The notes below the pieces were generated by a model. That model saw nothing but the letters and a program-made list of their open reading frames with translations. It made no database searches and was not told where the DNA came from. A stretch of DNA of 64,000 nt from Halisarca cf. caerulea (Eukaryota; Porifera; Demospongiae; Chondrillida; Halisarcidae), in NCBI GenBank assembly GCA_963170055.1, contig CAUJGJ010000125.1:2127401-2191400 (forward strand), given 5' to 3'. Position numbers and translations under genes: made by a program. Positions within the stretch are counted from its first letter, which is position 1. Each line of letters begins with the position of its first letter. Of the stretch, positions 22,101 through 33,332 are shown piece by piece.

Positions 22101-24796
22101 GATCCGATTTATGATAATATCATTACAATAAAATGTTATATCACTATACTACACCTAATATCATATCGTGATACAAATTTGGCATTTTGCTATGGTGGTA
22201 CTTGCCTAAAGACAGTAATATGCCTCTTGAAGCCGCATTATAGTCTACGTCAGGGTTTCTTTTAGGGGGGGCAGGGGTGGGCATTCGCCCCCCCTTGGAA
22301 ATTTCTTGCCCCCCCTTGAAAATTTGGGATGGTAATATTTTATAAGTTGTAATGTTAATATTTTTGTTTAAGTAGGATCATTACAATGATATCCATATAT
22401 AAACACCTTGTCTATAGTTTCTGATCTTGACACTATCGGAATTCTCTCTGCTAGGATTGTGTAATTGCCTTATAACCCATCCATTACTGGGAATATTGTG
22501 TCTCTGTTTGTTTCCCCTACACAGTAGCATGGGATAGAGACTAATTTCCTGTCATCTTAAAATTTGTGCCATATGGCAGTGACCATGTACGTACCTCTGC
22601 TTATCACTTAAGGAAACTTGTATAGGTCGAAGATGTTGTCAGGTGGATTATGAAGAAATCTCTCCGTATAACAGCTGTATTCTATTTAGTGGCTAAGACA
22701 TAGGCTTGAGGGCTGTATGGCATATAAAATGCACTTGCCCTTGGGCACTGGGTACTCGAGGGTGAGTGCATCGATCTGCCACACAGCCAGAGTGCCAATA
22801 TCTTAACCATTCAGGGTTCTATCCATAGGGGGAGGGAAGCTTCTACCCCAAAAAGATCAAACTGTATATAGTACAAATTACTATAGAGAAGGCTCTACTT
22901 GAATGTCAATATCAATCTTCAATGGTCCAAAATGGCCTCAAATACTACCTTATATAACCTAAAAACTCAAATTTTCCCTGGGGGAGAATACCCCCAGACC
23001 CCCCTAGTTACATCACTGCACTGCATGTGTTTATAGACATCTAGGATGTCATGTATGTACACATCTGCCTCCTTCCATTTCTTAGTTGAACATTTGTTAT
23101 TGGCCCCATGATCATTATCCGGAAAGAAAAGAACTGCTACATAGATACAAAGAGATGCTATACATGACTGTCCATCACAGATAATATACATGGATGCTCT
23201 ATATCACAGCATGCCTGCATATGCTATACCGTATATCCGGAAATATTGGCGACATTTTTAAATTGGCGGTTTGGCGGTCATGATCAAAATCGCCAAATTT
23301 CTATCACCAAATTCATATAAACCTACTTACTATACTTTGTCCTTGCTGTGCAACTGCCAAATTTAATTTTCGCCAATATTTCCAGATATACGGTAATCTA
23401 TAATGCTTTAGACTTGCCCCCCACATATTCTTCATGGCTAAATTTGCCCCCCCTTGACACATTTCCTGAAAGAAACCCTGTACGTATATAACTCCGTGTA
23501 ACATTGGCACAGTCAAATACACTGCTTTCATGGATACACATGTGCAAAGACACATTATATCCACTAAAGTATCAATTGAATTGATGTTTCTTTTCTTTTC
23601 ATATTCTGGTATTTTGTACAGACTAACACAGCCAGACTTTGTGGAACAGCTAATCATAAACCTACATTATACCTATCCTCATGGTATTACCAAAAATATC
23701 ATAATATTTTGTTGAGAATATCATAGATTATTGTGACAATGTATTTCCCGTCATTGCACATCCCTCTGAACACAAGAGTAGTGGTAGAGCATAAACTACT
23801 TATGAAATGGCAGTCTCATCATTCGGTCAAGCTCTTTCTACTGAAACCCGGCACTATCCTGTCCACATATAAGACAAACAACTGGTGGAAAAGCAATGTT
23901 CCATACCATCCAATAGCATGACTCCCCATTCCCTGCTTTGTAAGAACTCCATCACTTTCTCGGATTCATATGCTCGTTTTTGAGTGTAAGATACCATTGA
24001 NNNNNNNNNNNNNNNNNNNNNNNNNNNNNNNNNNNNNNNNNNNNNNNNNNNNNNNNNNNNNNNNNNNNNNNNNNNNNNNNNNNNNNNNNNNNNNNNNNNN
24101 NNNNNNNNNNNNNNNNNNNNNNNNNNNNNNNNNNNNNNNNNNNNNNNNNNNNNNNNNNNNNNNNNNNNNNNNNNNNNNNNNNNNNNNNNNNNNNNNNNNN
24201 ATAAGTACTAATAGCAATTCCAGTGTTTTCTATACCAAATAGTATAAGTATATCCAATCATAGTCAGTAAAGAAACCAAATCCTCATGGACCATAGTCAT
24301 CTCACCATCAGGCTTATCCTTTGCATCAGAAGTGAATCTACAGATGACTTTATCATCAACAGTTGACCACAGTTTGAACTGCAATTGTGGTGAAGAGAAG
24401 AAACACTTAGTAAGATGATACCTTGCTCCCTCCAGCACCCATAACAAACCTGTGATCGCCATTGTTCAACAGCCACAGCTGGGAAAACAAACCATACATA
24501 AACTGACAATATGTACTGGAAAACACACCAACATGTATGATATTCACTATACTGTCACATACACATACCTGATGTACACAGCACAAGAGTCCTCTTCCTG
24601 ATAGTACATGCAGCAGTTACTCCTACCAGTGTTTTCCCAGCTCCTGCATGCAAATGAGTGTGTGAACACATTAATAAAATAAACATTGTACTTTTGACAT
24701 GTATAGTACACAGTACATTACTGTAAGAGGTAATATAATCTTTTAGTTAATCTATGGACGCCACACTCCAGATTCAACTGATGCAAGCACACGTAT

Positions 24797-24865
<69 letters not shown>

Positions 24866-27800
24866 ATATAGAAGTGATTACATAAGTGTGTGACATAAAA
24901 ATCACTCAGAATAATGTTTTACTGAACTGTATATACATATAAACTGTAGACATACCACATGGTAGTACAATAACCCCTGATCTTGCTCGACCATTTCCAA
25001 ACATCTTTCTAAGACTTTTCTCCTTCAGATATAATAAATTTGCAGTAAGAAAATGATCACAAGAAGCAGAAAACATACAAATCTACAAAAGCACACCTGG
25101 TACGGTCGCAGAACAGTAGTTGGCTTAAGGTCCATGCTAGACAACCAAAAAGGGCAGAGAAAATATATACGCATCTAACAAAGGAGAAACGAAGGGTACA
25201 TTCCTCACCTAATGTCCTTGTTAACAGTGTCGTTGCGGAAATCATACTCAGCAAGCAATGGAAATTCCAACTCCAAACATCTATGGAACAATTAGCCACA
25301 TATTCTATATGCACGCAAAATCCAGGGCAATAAAGCATGGGTAATAAACATCCTTCTCAATATGCACAAACCTCTTCTGCAGTGTTTCCAAGTCTTCCTG
25401 CTTAATTTCAAAAGATACGGTTTTTAACTATAAAAATGGATGATTGATCACCTCATTGTCCAGCCTTGGTAAAAGGCAAAATCTAACCCACCTCATCCAG
25501 ATCATCATCATCCTTGTCCATCCTGTCAATGTAAGCTGCTATATCTTGTGGTACAGACGGAGTACTTTCCTACAAAGATACAACCATCACCAAGATACTA
25601 GGTACGTATGTAGATGGATAGCATCATACAACACATGATGGAGTGCAACACCCTATTATACACAGTCAATAGAAATACAGTGGAACCTCCTATAACAAGC
25701 TCCCTCAATGGAAAAAAAAAAACCTCTGTAACAGACTGCTCTTGTGGATTTAAATGGATTATTATACATATAAAATGGCCTCCAAAATAGGGGAAACTTC
25801 TGTATAACAGACAGATTTTCAGTTCCCAATGTGTCTGTTATGGAGAGTTTCTGCTGTAATCAAAATAGCAACAGACTAAAAATGCCTTACATTGCCTTTC
25901 TCTGATTCTGTGGTATCTGATTTGCTTCCAAACTACACACAGTAAGCACATTATACATACATAAGACTGTATGGGAGGGGAAGTTTACACTCAGTACATG
26001 TACAACCTGAATGCCCAGTGGAGGCTGTAAAGAGCTTGCTACATCCATTAATGTGGAGTCTTCTTCATCCTCTAACACCCGTCTACACAAATATCTACAA
26101 TAGTCACAGTGTGAGATACAAAAGCAGAGTTTTACTAATATTGACCTTGTTTGCTGTATGACACTATCCTTTAGCAAAGTTTGAAGAATGTCCTGAAAAA
26201 TATAATTTATTATTAGAAATATGTATCATAGAAAAAAGTGCATATATCCTGACCCATCGACTAAAGCAACAAACATAGTAGACTACACACATGTACAGTA
26301 CAATCTCCTCTTCCCGTAGACTGCACATATACTTCCAGCAGCAAACAGCTATGTGCTCACCGGGTAGTGGCTTTCAACAAAGTAACGGTTGTGCTTCAAC
26401 ACCAGCTTCACTTTACCACAGCTCACAGTGCACAACTGTGGACAGCAGAACACATCATGTTCACAGAAGCCTCTAAACACACATTGAAAATTCCAAACAG
26501 ACATTGAAAATAACACAGTACATTCTGCCATCAGACCTTTATGAAGCTGATTATTCCTTCGGGAATATTGGTTTTGCTCAAGCGACTTAGGTACTCTATT
26601 ATGTCCTCTGTCTGCAAAAGTAGACAGAGGTGGAAATCCTGAAACTCAATGTAGCCCGTGAATACAAAAGATAGAGAAACACACACCTGCAGACCAACAG
26701 ATGATGCAGCATACAAAGAATAGGCTGTCAGTTGAAATTCATGAATATTTTCTGGTCTACACACAGGCTAAGGGAGTAAAAATATGAGAATATCACACAA
26801 ATATCTGCCATGGATTGATGTGCAATGTGCAGACAAGTATGCACAAGCCTCCCTCAAGAAAGTACACTAAAACCTTAGTTTTCCAAAATTCTTGAGACCA
26901 GCACCCTTTGGATACATGAGTATTCCTGATATTATGTAACTTTTAGCGCAGAGTACACCAATACAATCATTTGTCAATGGGATACACTGTACATATACAA
27001 ATACAGCCACACATTCCTTGCCAAAAATGATGAACTCAAGCAAGCATAAATTTGTCAGCATCGCAACATGACCAACATGACCACACAGGACTAGGATAAT
27101 AAGTAGAACATCGGTACAAACTATGCAAGAGCACATCAAACCAAAGTAAAAGATGACAAATTTCCTACCATTAAAACCCACACACAGTCGACACTCGTTT
27201 ATCCGACCACATCTGTTCCTATATAAAATGTGTCTGATAAACCAGGTTTTGGATAAATCAGGTTAGATTGAACACAATTTAGTGATTGGGATCCACAGCA
27301 AATTGTTGGATAAGCAAGATTTTTAGATAAACCAGTTTCAGATAAATCAAGTATGACTGTAATTTTAGTTACAATGTAGTCCACTTAATTCAAATGAAAC
27401 CAACAATAAGTTTGAATTAACAGGAATTTATAATTATGACTATCCATTATTTTGTATGGTTAATGTTGGATTTCCTACATACAAGATAACATTGTAACAA
27501 AAAGGACAGTGAATGGCAGTTGAATAATACCTAGATAAAGGTTTCAAACACAAAAAAACTCCCTACAAATTCTATGAATTGCAAGTATATAGAAAGCTCA
27601 AGTTTTATTTGAATTAAGCATTGAAATTACTGTATGTGGACTACATTGTATGTATGTATCCAAATGCAAAATATCAAAAGTACCTCAGCAATAGCAATAA
27701 GAAAGTCTCTTGCATGCTTGTACACGGGTGAAAATGACTCTAAAAAGATGTGTCCATCACCTGCCTTCAGGAGAAAGGAATCACGATTTCTGGTTATTAA

Positions 27801-28492
27801 CCAAATGAATATCAATACACTTACAACCCAGAGAGGACGGGCATTGTGATCTGCCTTCAATGATAAAACAGAACTGTAGTCTTTAGCACCATAAACATCC
27901 TAAAGCAAAAGCTAATATTCTTGAAAAAGCAACGGTTGTAATAGTAATACAAATGTCACACATACCACTGGGGCTTCTTCAGTCTCGGATGCAACTGCTG
28001 AAGCTGAACTGGGGAGATCCTCTATAAACAGGATAAGAAGTACATAGTATTCATACAAACTCACCACCCACCCATCCCCACACATATGCACCATGGATAC
28101 TCCACTCACTTGTAGTGGAACTTGACGTACTCTCTGCAAGCTTGGACTTCAGTTTAGCAGAAGGTGCTTCAAGGTCATCTTCCTCTGGGAACACATGCAA
28201 GTTCAAGTTATTCAATGTGTACTACATTACAGCATGTAACCCCCCCCCCCCCCCCCATACACGCACACTCTGACTCCAGACAGTAATTAAAAGAAAAACA
28301 CTTCTGGTATCAGTAGGTAACCCAATGGTACATTCCTTAGTTCATTACACGTTCAAGTGTTTGTAGAGTTGTCATTTCAGTAAATGTATACTATAGTTAT
28401 ATACTGTGACTATTTCAGCCTATTTGAACCCCAGTGCCATATAAATTAAACAAACCATAACTTCTGAACCGCTTCCTTCTGTCAGCCATCAT
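19160..28492 (-). CDS. ERCC3: XPB/ERCC3 DNA helicase-translocase of TFIIH
   Basis: About 33 small exons, from 28462-28492 (MMADRRKRF start) to 19160-19288 (HPLFKFRQ stop). Clear XPB landmarks appear in order: RPLWV...[15 protein letters not shown] (27684-27899), [15 protein letters not shown] (26361-26435), Walker [16 protein letters not shown] (24956-25022, 24569-24643), FTSDAKDKP (24306-24378), the Walker B exon (23907 to the gap), [12 protein letters not shown] with the RED motif (21564-21721), [18 protein letters not shown] (20785-20881, 20667-20714) and motif [14 protein letters not shown] (20509-20578). The protein is a 3'-5' translocase that opens promoters in transcription initiation and drives nucleotide excision repair. 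The DEVH box reads DEVQ across the 23907/21885-21929 junction. The intron after 19563-19646 uses a GC donor. Assembly gap 24001-24200 removes the start of one exon, so the model cannot be completed here. Confidence 0.92.
22251..23480. mobile_element. TIR-bounded non-autonomous element, about 1.2 kb
   Basis: The left end CAGGGTTTCTTTTAGGGGGG is answered at the right by TGAAAGAAACCCTG (inverted). TACGT lies just outside both ends and may be a target duplication. The interior carries GCCCCCCTTGGAAATTT-like blocks near both ends, a stretch at 22685-22810 resembling one near 19950-19990, the dispersed repeat at 22808-23050, and an internal CCGTATATCCGGAAATATTGGCG inverted pair around 23230-23395. 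No transposase is visible. It lies in an ERCC3 intron and is probably a composite of nested insertions. Confidence 0.65.
24001..24200. other. Assembly gap (200 N)
   Basis: A run of N of exactly 200 bases, likely a fixed-size scaffold gap. It interrupts the ERCC3 exon encoding the segment just before Walker B: the residues next to the gap ([19 protein letters not shown]) align with the block preceding the DEVH box. Confidence 0.99.
24799..24859. repeat. CA microsatellite
   Basis: CA array in an ERCC3 intron. Confidence 0.95.
25678..25856. mobile_element. Small TIR element (CAGT-nn-AACC family, copy 5)
   Basis: Left end CAGTGGAACCTCCTATAACA, right end TGTTATGGAGAGTTTCTGCTG, flanked by TA. It lies in an ERCC3 intron. 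Confidence 0.75.
27185..27359. mobile_element. Small TIR element (CAGT family, copy 6)
   Basis: Left end CAGTCGACACTCGTTTATCC, right end GATAAATCAAGTATGACTG, followed by TA. More diverged than the others; repeated GATAAACCAG-type motifs in the interior. ERCC3 intron. Confidence 0.65.
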
Positions 28493-28634
28493 GACGTAAG
28501 AAGGAGTTCTCTGTTCACGTGACTTAAAGAGTCACATGAACCAATCAGCTCACACCACGCTGTGAATCTTGTCCGCAAAAAGAGAGTTCCAGCTCGCGAA
28601 TTGTCTCTAGACTACGAGGAACGTGCTAGTGAAG
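28493..28634. promoter_or_regulatory. Bidirectional promoter between ERCC3 and calreticulin, with ER stress element
   Basis: Only 142 bp separate the two start codons, which face away from each other. At 28541-28559 the plus strand reads CCAAT, nine bases, CCACG: the exact ERSE consensus bound by NF-Y plus ATF6/XBP1 in vertebrate ER-chaperone promoters, about 76 bp upstream of the calreticulin ATG and in the sense orientation. Other sites are CACGTG (28516-28521, E-box) and TGACGTAA (28492-28499, CRE/ATF-like, touching the ERCC3 start). No TATA box is obvious. Function is inferred from the motif and its location. Confidence 0.75.
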
Positions 28635-30869
28635 ATGAAATCGGTAATCGCCCTGTTTCTTCTAGTGGCAGTAGCTGTAAATGCTACTGTTTACTTTGAA
28701 GAAAAATTTGAAGATGGAGGTATGCTTTTTTTTGGGTTTGATTTTCTGCTTATTTCCACATCATTGTAGTTTCCTTTTACCGAATATTATGCAGTTTTGT
28801 GTTTCCGCAGTGATAATGTATTTGGTGATCACAATTATAATTCGTTTCATTTGTTAGATGCTTGGGAAAGTAGATGGATAACTTCTACCAAAAAGTCAGA
28901 TTACGGGAAGTTTAAGTTGTCGGCTGGAAAATTCTACGGGGACGCGGAAAAAGACAAAGGTAATGTGTAGGATGGTGGTCGTGTCTTCCAGGTACCCTGT
29001 TAACGATCTCCATGTACACTTCTTTTGTGCAGGAATTCAAACCAGTCAGGATGCGAGGTTCTATGCTGTATCGTCCAAGTTCAGCGAGCCGTTTGCCAAC
29101 GAGGATAAGAATTTCGTTGTGCAGTTCTCAGTAAAACACGAGCAAATCATTGACTGTGGAGGTGGCTATGTGAAGCTGTTCCCTAGTGAATTCAAGCCCG
29201 AGGAAATGGAGGGCGAATCTCCATACAATATCATGTTTGGTGGGTGTCACATGAATCTGCTTACAATTATATTGTGTTTATCTGCTTGGGTAACACATAG
29301 TATATGTGCACACATACGGTAGGGATCAAAAAAAAGTTTACATTTCGTAATAGTAATACGCATCGTTTTACACAGTGATTACCAAGCGTATTGCGGAAAA
29401 ATTACTCTCTGTATTGCGTTGCGTATTACAGATCATTTAGGGCTGCGTAATTTCCTATTGCCAACGAGGCACGCGCACTAATATTAGATGCGCGCATATT
29501 TTGTATTATGTTGACCAATGACAAAATGGCCGTAGCGGCGACTTTAGAAATATCGTTCACTGAGTCTTTTAACTTAGTTTTGAAGTATTCGAAATCAAGG
29601 AAAATTGCATTCGATGTTGTTTATGACTCTTCGTAAGACACTAAAGAAACCCGTCGAGTAGACAGGTATTTTTGCTAGTAATCTGATCGTAGCCTACCTA
29701 CGTACGTAGCCATAAGCTTTTATCTCCAAGATCGTTCCCATTTTGCTAAGGAAAACGCGTGGTTTAGTGTTTTGGTCAGAAAAAGAGAACAATTCGTCTT
29801 GATATGTGACTTGCCGAACTAGAAAGTTGCGACGTTGGCCAAGAAATTTCCACGTAGGTCGGCCAATGCCTGTTCAAAGGCATACTAAAAACAAGGTCGA
29901 AATTTAACCAATGTTTGAAGAGCACAGAAAGACTTCCTAAAGGCACAACAGAGCGAAGTTGCACTGCGTAATTATAATATGTAATTACAGAATTCTCTGT
30001 TATTACGCAGAGTAATTGCGCACAGTAATACGTACGTAATACGCACGTATTGCGGATCGCAATGTAAACTTTTTTTTGATCCCTACCGTACTAATTCGTG
30101 CATGTGTGGATAGGGTAAAGTGAGGTAAATTGGAACGGGAGACGACAAGCAGTGCCAACAGCATGTGGCACACTTTGTTCTTCATTAGTGCTGTCTACAT
30201 GAATTTCAAGTTCAGCAGTGGCATGTACAACTAGACGTCTTGATTGTAGGAAAATATATAATTCTTTTCCAAGTTATCCCACTTTGTATATGCATTACCC
30301 AACTTCATACATACAAGCGAGGAACTAGCTGATCATTTTGGGGGGATATTACTTATCTTAAGTGTGTTAATTGGTTACTTTTAAGGTCCTGACATCTGTG
30401 GTCCTGGAACCAAGAAGGTGCATGTCATCTTCAACTACAAGGGAAAGAACCTCCTCATCAAGAAGGACATTAGGTGTAAAGATGATGAATTCACTCACCT
30501 TTACACTCTGATAGTCAAACCTGACAATACCTATGAAGTTTTGATTGACAATGAGAGTGCACAGAAAGGTAGCTTGGAGGAGGACTGGGATTTCTTGCCA
30601 CCCAAAATGATTAACGATCCTGAAGCAAAGAAACCAGAAGATTGGGACGACAACCCCAAGATTGATGACCCTGAAGACACGAAACCTGAGGTATGTGGGC
30701 TCTGATGCTTGAGTATGTTCTTTGTCTGTTACATCTCTGGCTTTTTGCAGGATTATGACCAACCTGAGTACATTGCAGACCCTGATGCCAAAAAGCCAGA
30801 GGACTGGGATGATGATACTGATGGCGAATGGGAACCACCTATGATACCCAATCCTGACTACAAGGTTTT

Positions 30870-30958
<89 letters not shown>

Positions 30959-31810
30959 CACACACACAACACACACACAACACACACTGTGTTCAACCAT
31001 ATGTCATTTGCCTGTATTTCAGGGTGAGTGGAAGCCCAAACAGATTGACAACCCCAACTACAAGGGTGAATGGGTACACCCACAAATTCCTAACCCTGAG
31101 TATGCTGAAGATCCTCATTTGTACCGTTATGCAAGCACAGAATACATTGGCTTTGACTTGTGGCAGGTTGGAATTCTAAGCTAGTAGGGTGTGTGTGTGC
31201 TATGTGTATCACTTCCATTTTGTGTTTGCAGGTGAAGTCTGGCACTATCTTTGATAATGTTCTTGTGACTGATGATGTGGATTATGCCAAGCAAGTAGCA
31301 GAAGAAACATGGGCAGTCACCAAAAAGGGAGAAAAAGAAATGAAAGATAAGGTCAGTGATGTTCTGTGTCCCAGTCATGGATTCATTTTTGGGAGTAAAA
31401 AAGGAGGCACTCACCATCTCCTTTGAAATTGTTGGGCAGTATGCTTGTGATTTTGCCTGCTTGTTGCTGTTCCTCCTTTGGGACATTTGTAAGTAAGAGA
31501 TTGTGGGATGAACTGCCGGTTGAAGTTATGTTTTTCTTGTGGTTTTTGTGCATGTAGATTGATGAGGAAGCACGTAAAGCTCAAGAGGAAGAAGAAAAGA
31601 AACGGAAGGAAGAAGAGGAGGCAAATAAGGAAGAAGAAGAAGAAGAGGAAGAGGAAGAAGAGGAGGAGGAGGAGGAAGAAGAAGAGGTACGTATTTATAT
31701 TTGACATCTTCAGGGTGACCTATGTTGCATTAACAGTTGCTTTTATCCCAAACTAGAAACCTGAAAGCAGTGAGGAATCAGAAAGTGGTGAAGTCAAAGA
31801 TGAATTGTGA
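28635..31810 (+). CDS. CALR: Calreticulin
   Basis: Nine exons: 28635-28719, 28858-28959, 29033-29239, 30386-30690, 30751-30864, 31023-31166, 31232-31351, 31558-31686 and 31757-31810, 419 residues in total, the usual calreticulin length. The first exon gives a signal peptide ([17 protein letters not shown]). The N domain holds [26 protein letters not shown] lectin sequence, the P domain has three [16 protein letters not shown] and three [17 protein letters not shown] repeats, and the C domain is a long Glu tract ending SGEVKDEL, an ER retrieval signal. The protein is the Ca2+-buffering lectin chaperone of the ER lumen, acting on monoglucosylated glycoproteins. The introns hold a 776-bp TIR element and a CA array. 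The start follows the ERSE-bearing promoter directly. Confidence 0.96.
29315..30090. mobile_element. 776-bp element with perfect 30-bp terminal inverted repeats
   Basis: The first 30 bases (starting TACGGTAGGGATC, then eight A, then GTTTACATT) are exactly inverted at 30061-30090. TA at the outermost positions may be the target duplication. Subterminal parts share TAATACGCA/TGCGTAATAC-like motifs in both orientations. No transposase is visible. The perfect termini suggest recent insertion into intron 3 of the calreticulin gene. Confidence 0.88.
30870..30985. repeat. CA microsatellite
   Basis: CA array with ACAACACA variants at its end, in the calreticulin intron between exons 5 and 6. Confidence 0.95.
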
Positions 31811-33332
31811 ACATTTGCTGGATAGGAGTATTGTTCACATAGGAATAATTATTTACAATCCTGGCTTTCATAATATTACATGTTGTAGGAAAGTTAACAC
31901 TGAGTGCTTTTCGTGTTCTTTGGTTTTATGATGCACTTGTCATGTTTATGCCAAATTTTTCTGCAACCTCACCTATAACTGTGCTGCAGCTGTGATGTGA
32001 AAGTATAAATCTATATAATTATACGTAGCTGCAGGCAGCAGCATACCATGCACTATAGTATACTAATAATCGTATGCACCCATGAGGCATGCAGGGTATA
32101 TAGGGAATTATGCAAGGATGGAGTCATCTGCATGTATTATTATTATTATACACTAACACAATATTTAATTGCAATGTCATATTACTGTATATATACATGC
32201 ATGCATGCATGTACAGTGAAAATTAAACACGTGCACTTGAAGGAATACTGTGGATAAGACCCATTGTAAAGGCAATTTACTTCATTTCAGATAATGGAAT
32301 ATTTTACATAATATTATAGGAATACTTTTTGCCAGCTGCAGTCCAAAGGGTATGCTATTAAGAGTATATATTCCACAGTATACTACAGTATAGTCATGCA
32401 ATATATTACACATACAAACTAATGCATGTACAGTATATACACTTTCATGTACAGTACACTTGTATGTACGTACACGTACATTCATACTCTACATTATCAA
32501 TGTCAAACAAAATCCTGCGTAGAAAATTGGTTAAGTGAGGTACATAATTTGTATTCTATCCCAGTTTGTGAAAGATCAAAGGAAAACTGGGCATGTATGG
32601 TAGTTATCCCCCGGGTAATAACTACCAGGTAGTAATCATGTGTCAATTTGGTGTTAATGAAATCAATTATTGCCAATTGAGTCTACTAATTGAAAAATCA
32701 ATTTACATGGGATAGAAGTTAATTATTCCCGGTTCACTCGCATGATATCCAGGTCATCGCCCGTGACCTCGGCTTTGCCTCAGTCTTGGGTGATAACCTG
32801 GATATCATGCTCATACCGGGATATAAATATAACTTATACACCACTTGAATATGGAAGAAAATCACATTGTACTGTGATGTTGCTGGGTCATTTGTTAGAC
32901 AAAACGATTTCACTTTGTATGAACGTGCACTTGAGTCTTACATTGTATAATCATAACAAAAAGGACAGACCGCTGGTGAATATTCTGCATTCAACATGAT
33001 CGCAATCCATGAGTTGCATATGATTAACTGCAAAAATATTACACGCTATTGTAGTACAATGGCAAAGAAGACCGACTAAGACTCTGCATGAATTATGGTG
33101 GTGAAATTATTCCAACACTTGTGAAGATTGTATGTACAAGGCTATGTAAGGGCTAGAATATACAATGGAAGCTTTCAAAAAACCCTCTTGGGCAACAATG
33201 GCAACTATGTCTGGAGGTTCCGATACACATGTTACTAGGATATTACATATACTGAAGATGTAGGACATGCATGTACATATGCAGATGTGAGAATTTGGTT
33301 CAAGTTTGTAAGACAAGTGGAATTGCTTAAAT
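31811..33332. other. Intergenic, convergent 3' ends of calreticulin and cadherin
   Basis: AT-rich sequence holding the calreticulin 3' UTR at the left and the cadherin 3' UTR at the right. It contains a short palindrome at 32599-32630 (around CCCCCGGG) and a foldback at 32724-32823. No further gene is visible. Confidence 0.5.
32724..32823. repeat. Foldback element
   Basis: TATTCCCGGT...ATGATATCCAGGTCATC is inverted as GATAACCTGGATATCAT...ACCGGGATA, with arms of roughly 35 bp around a loop containing GACCTCGGCTTTGCCTC. The loop resembles that of the foldback at 13734-13855 (GACCTTGGGGCTTTGCCC). Confidence 0.75.

Noticed and set aside
23952..24257. Open frames running through the N block
   Set aside because: They are artefacts of the assembly gap; the real coding part is the ERCC3 exon starting at 23907.
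30367..31083. A 238-codon open frame on minus
   Set aside because: It is antisense to calreticulin exons and a CA array.
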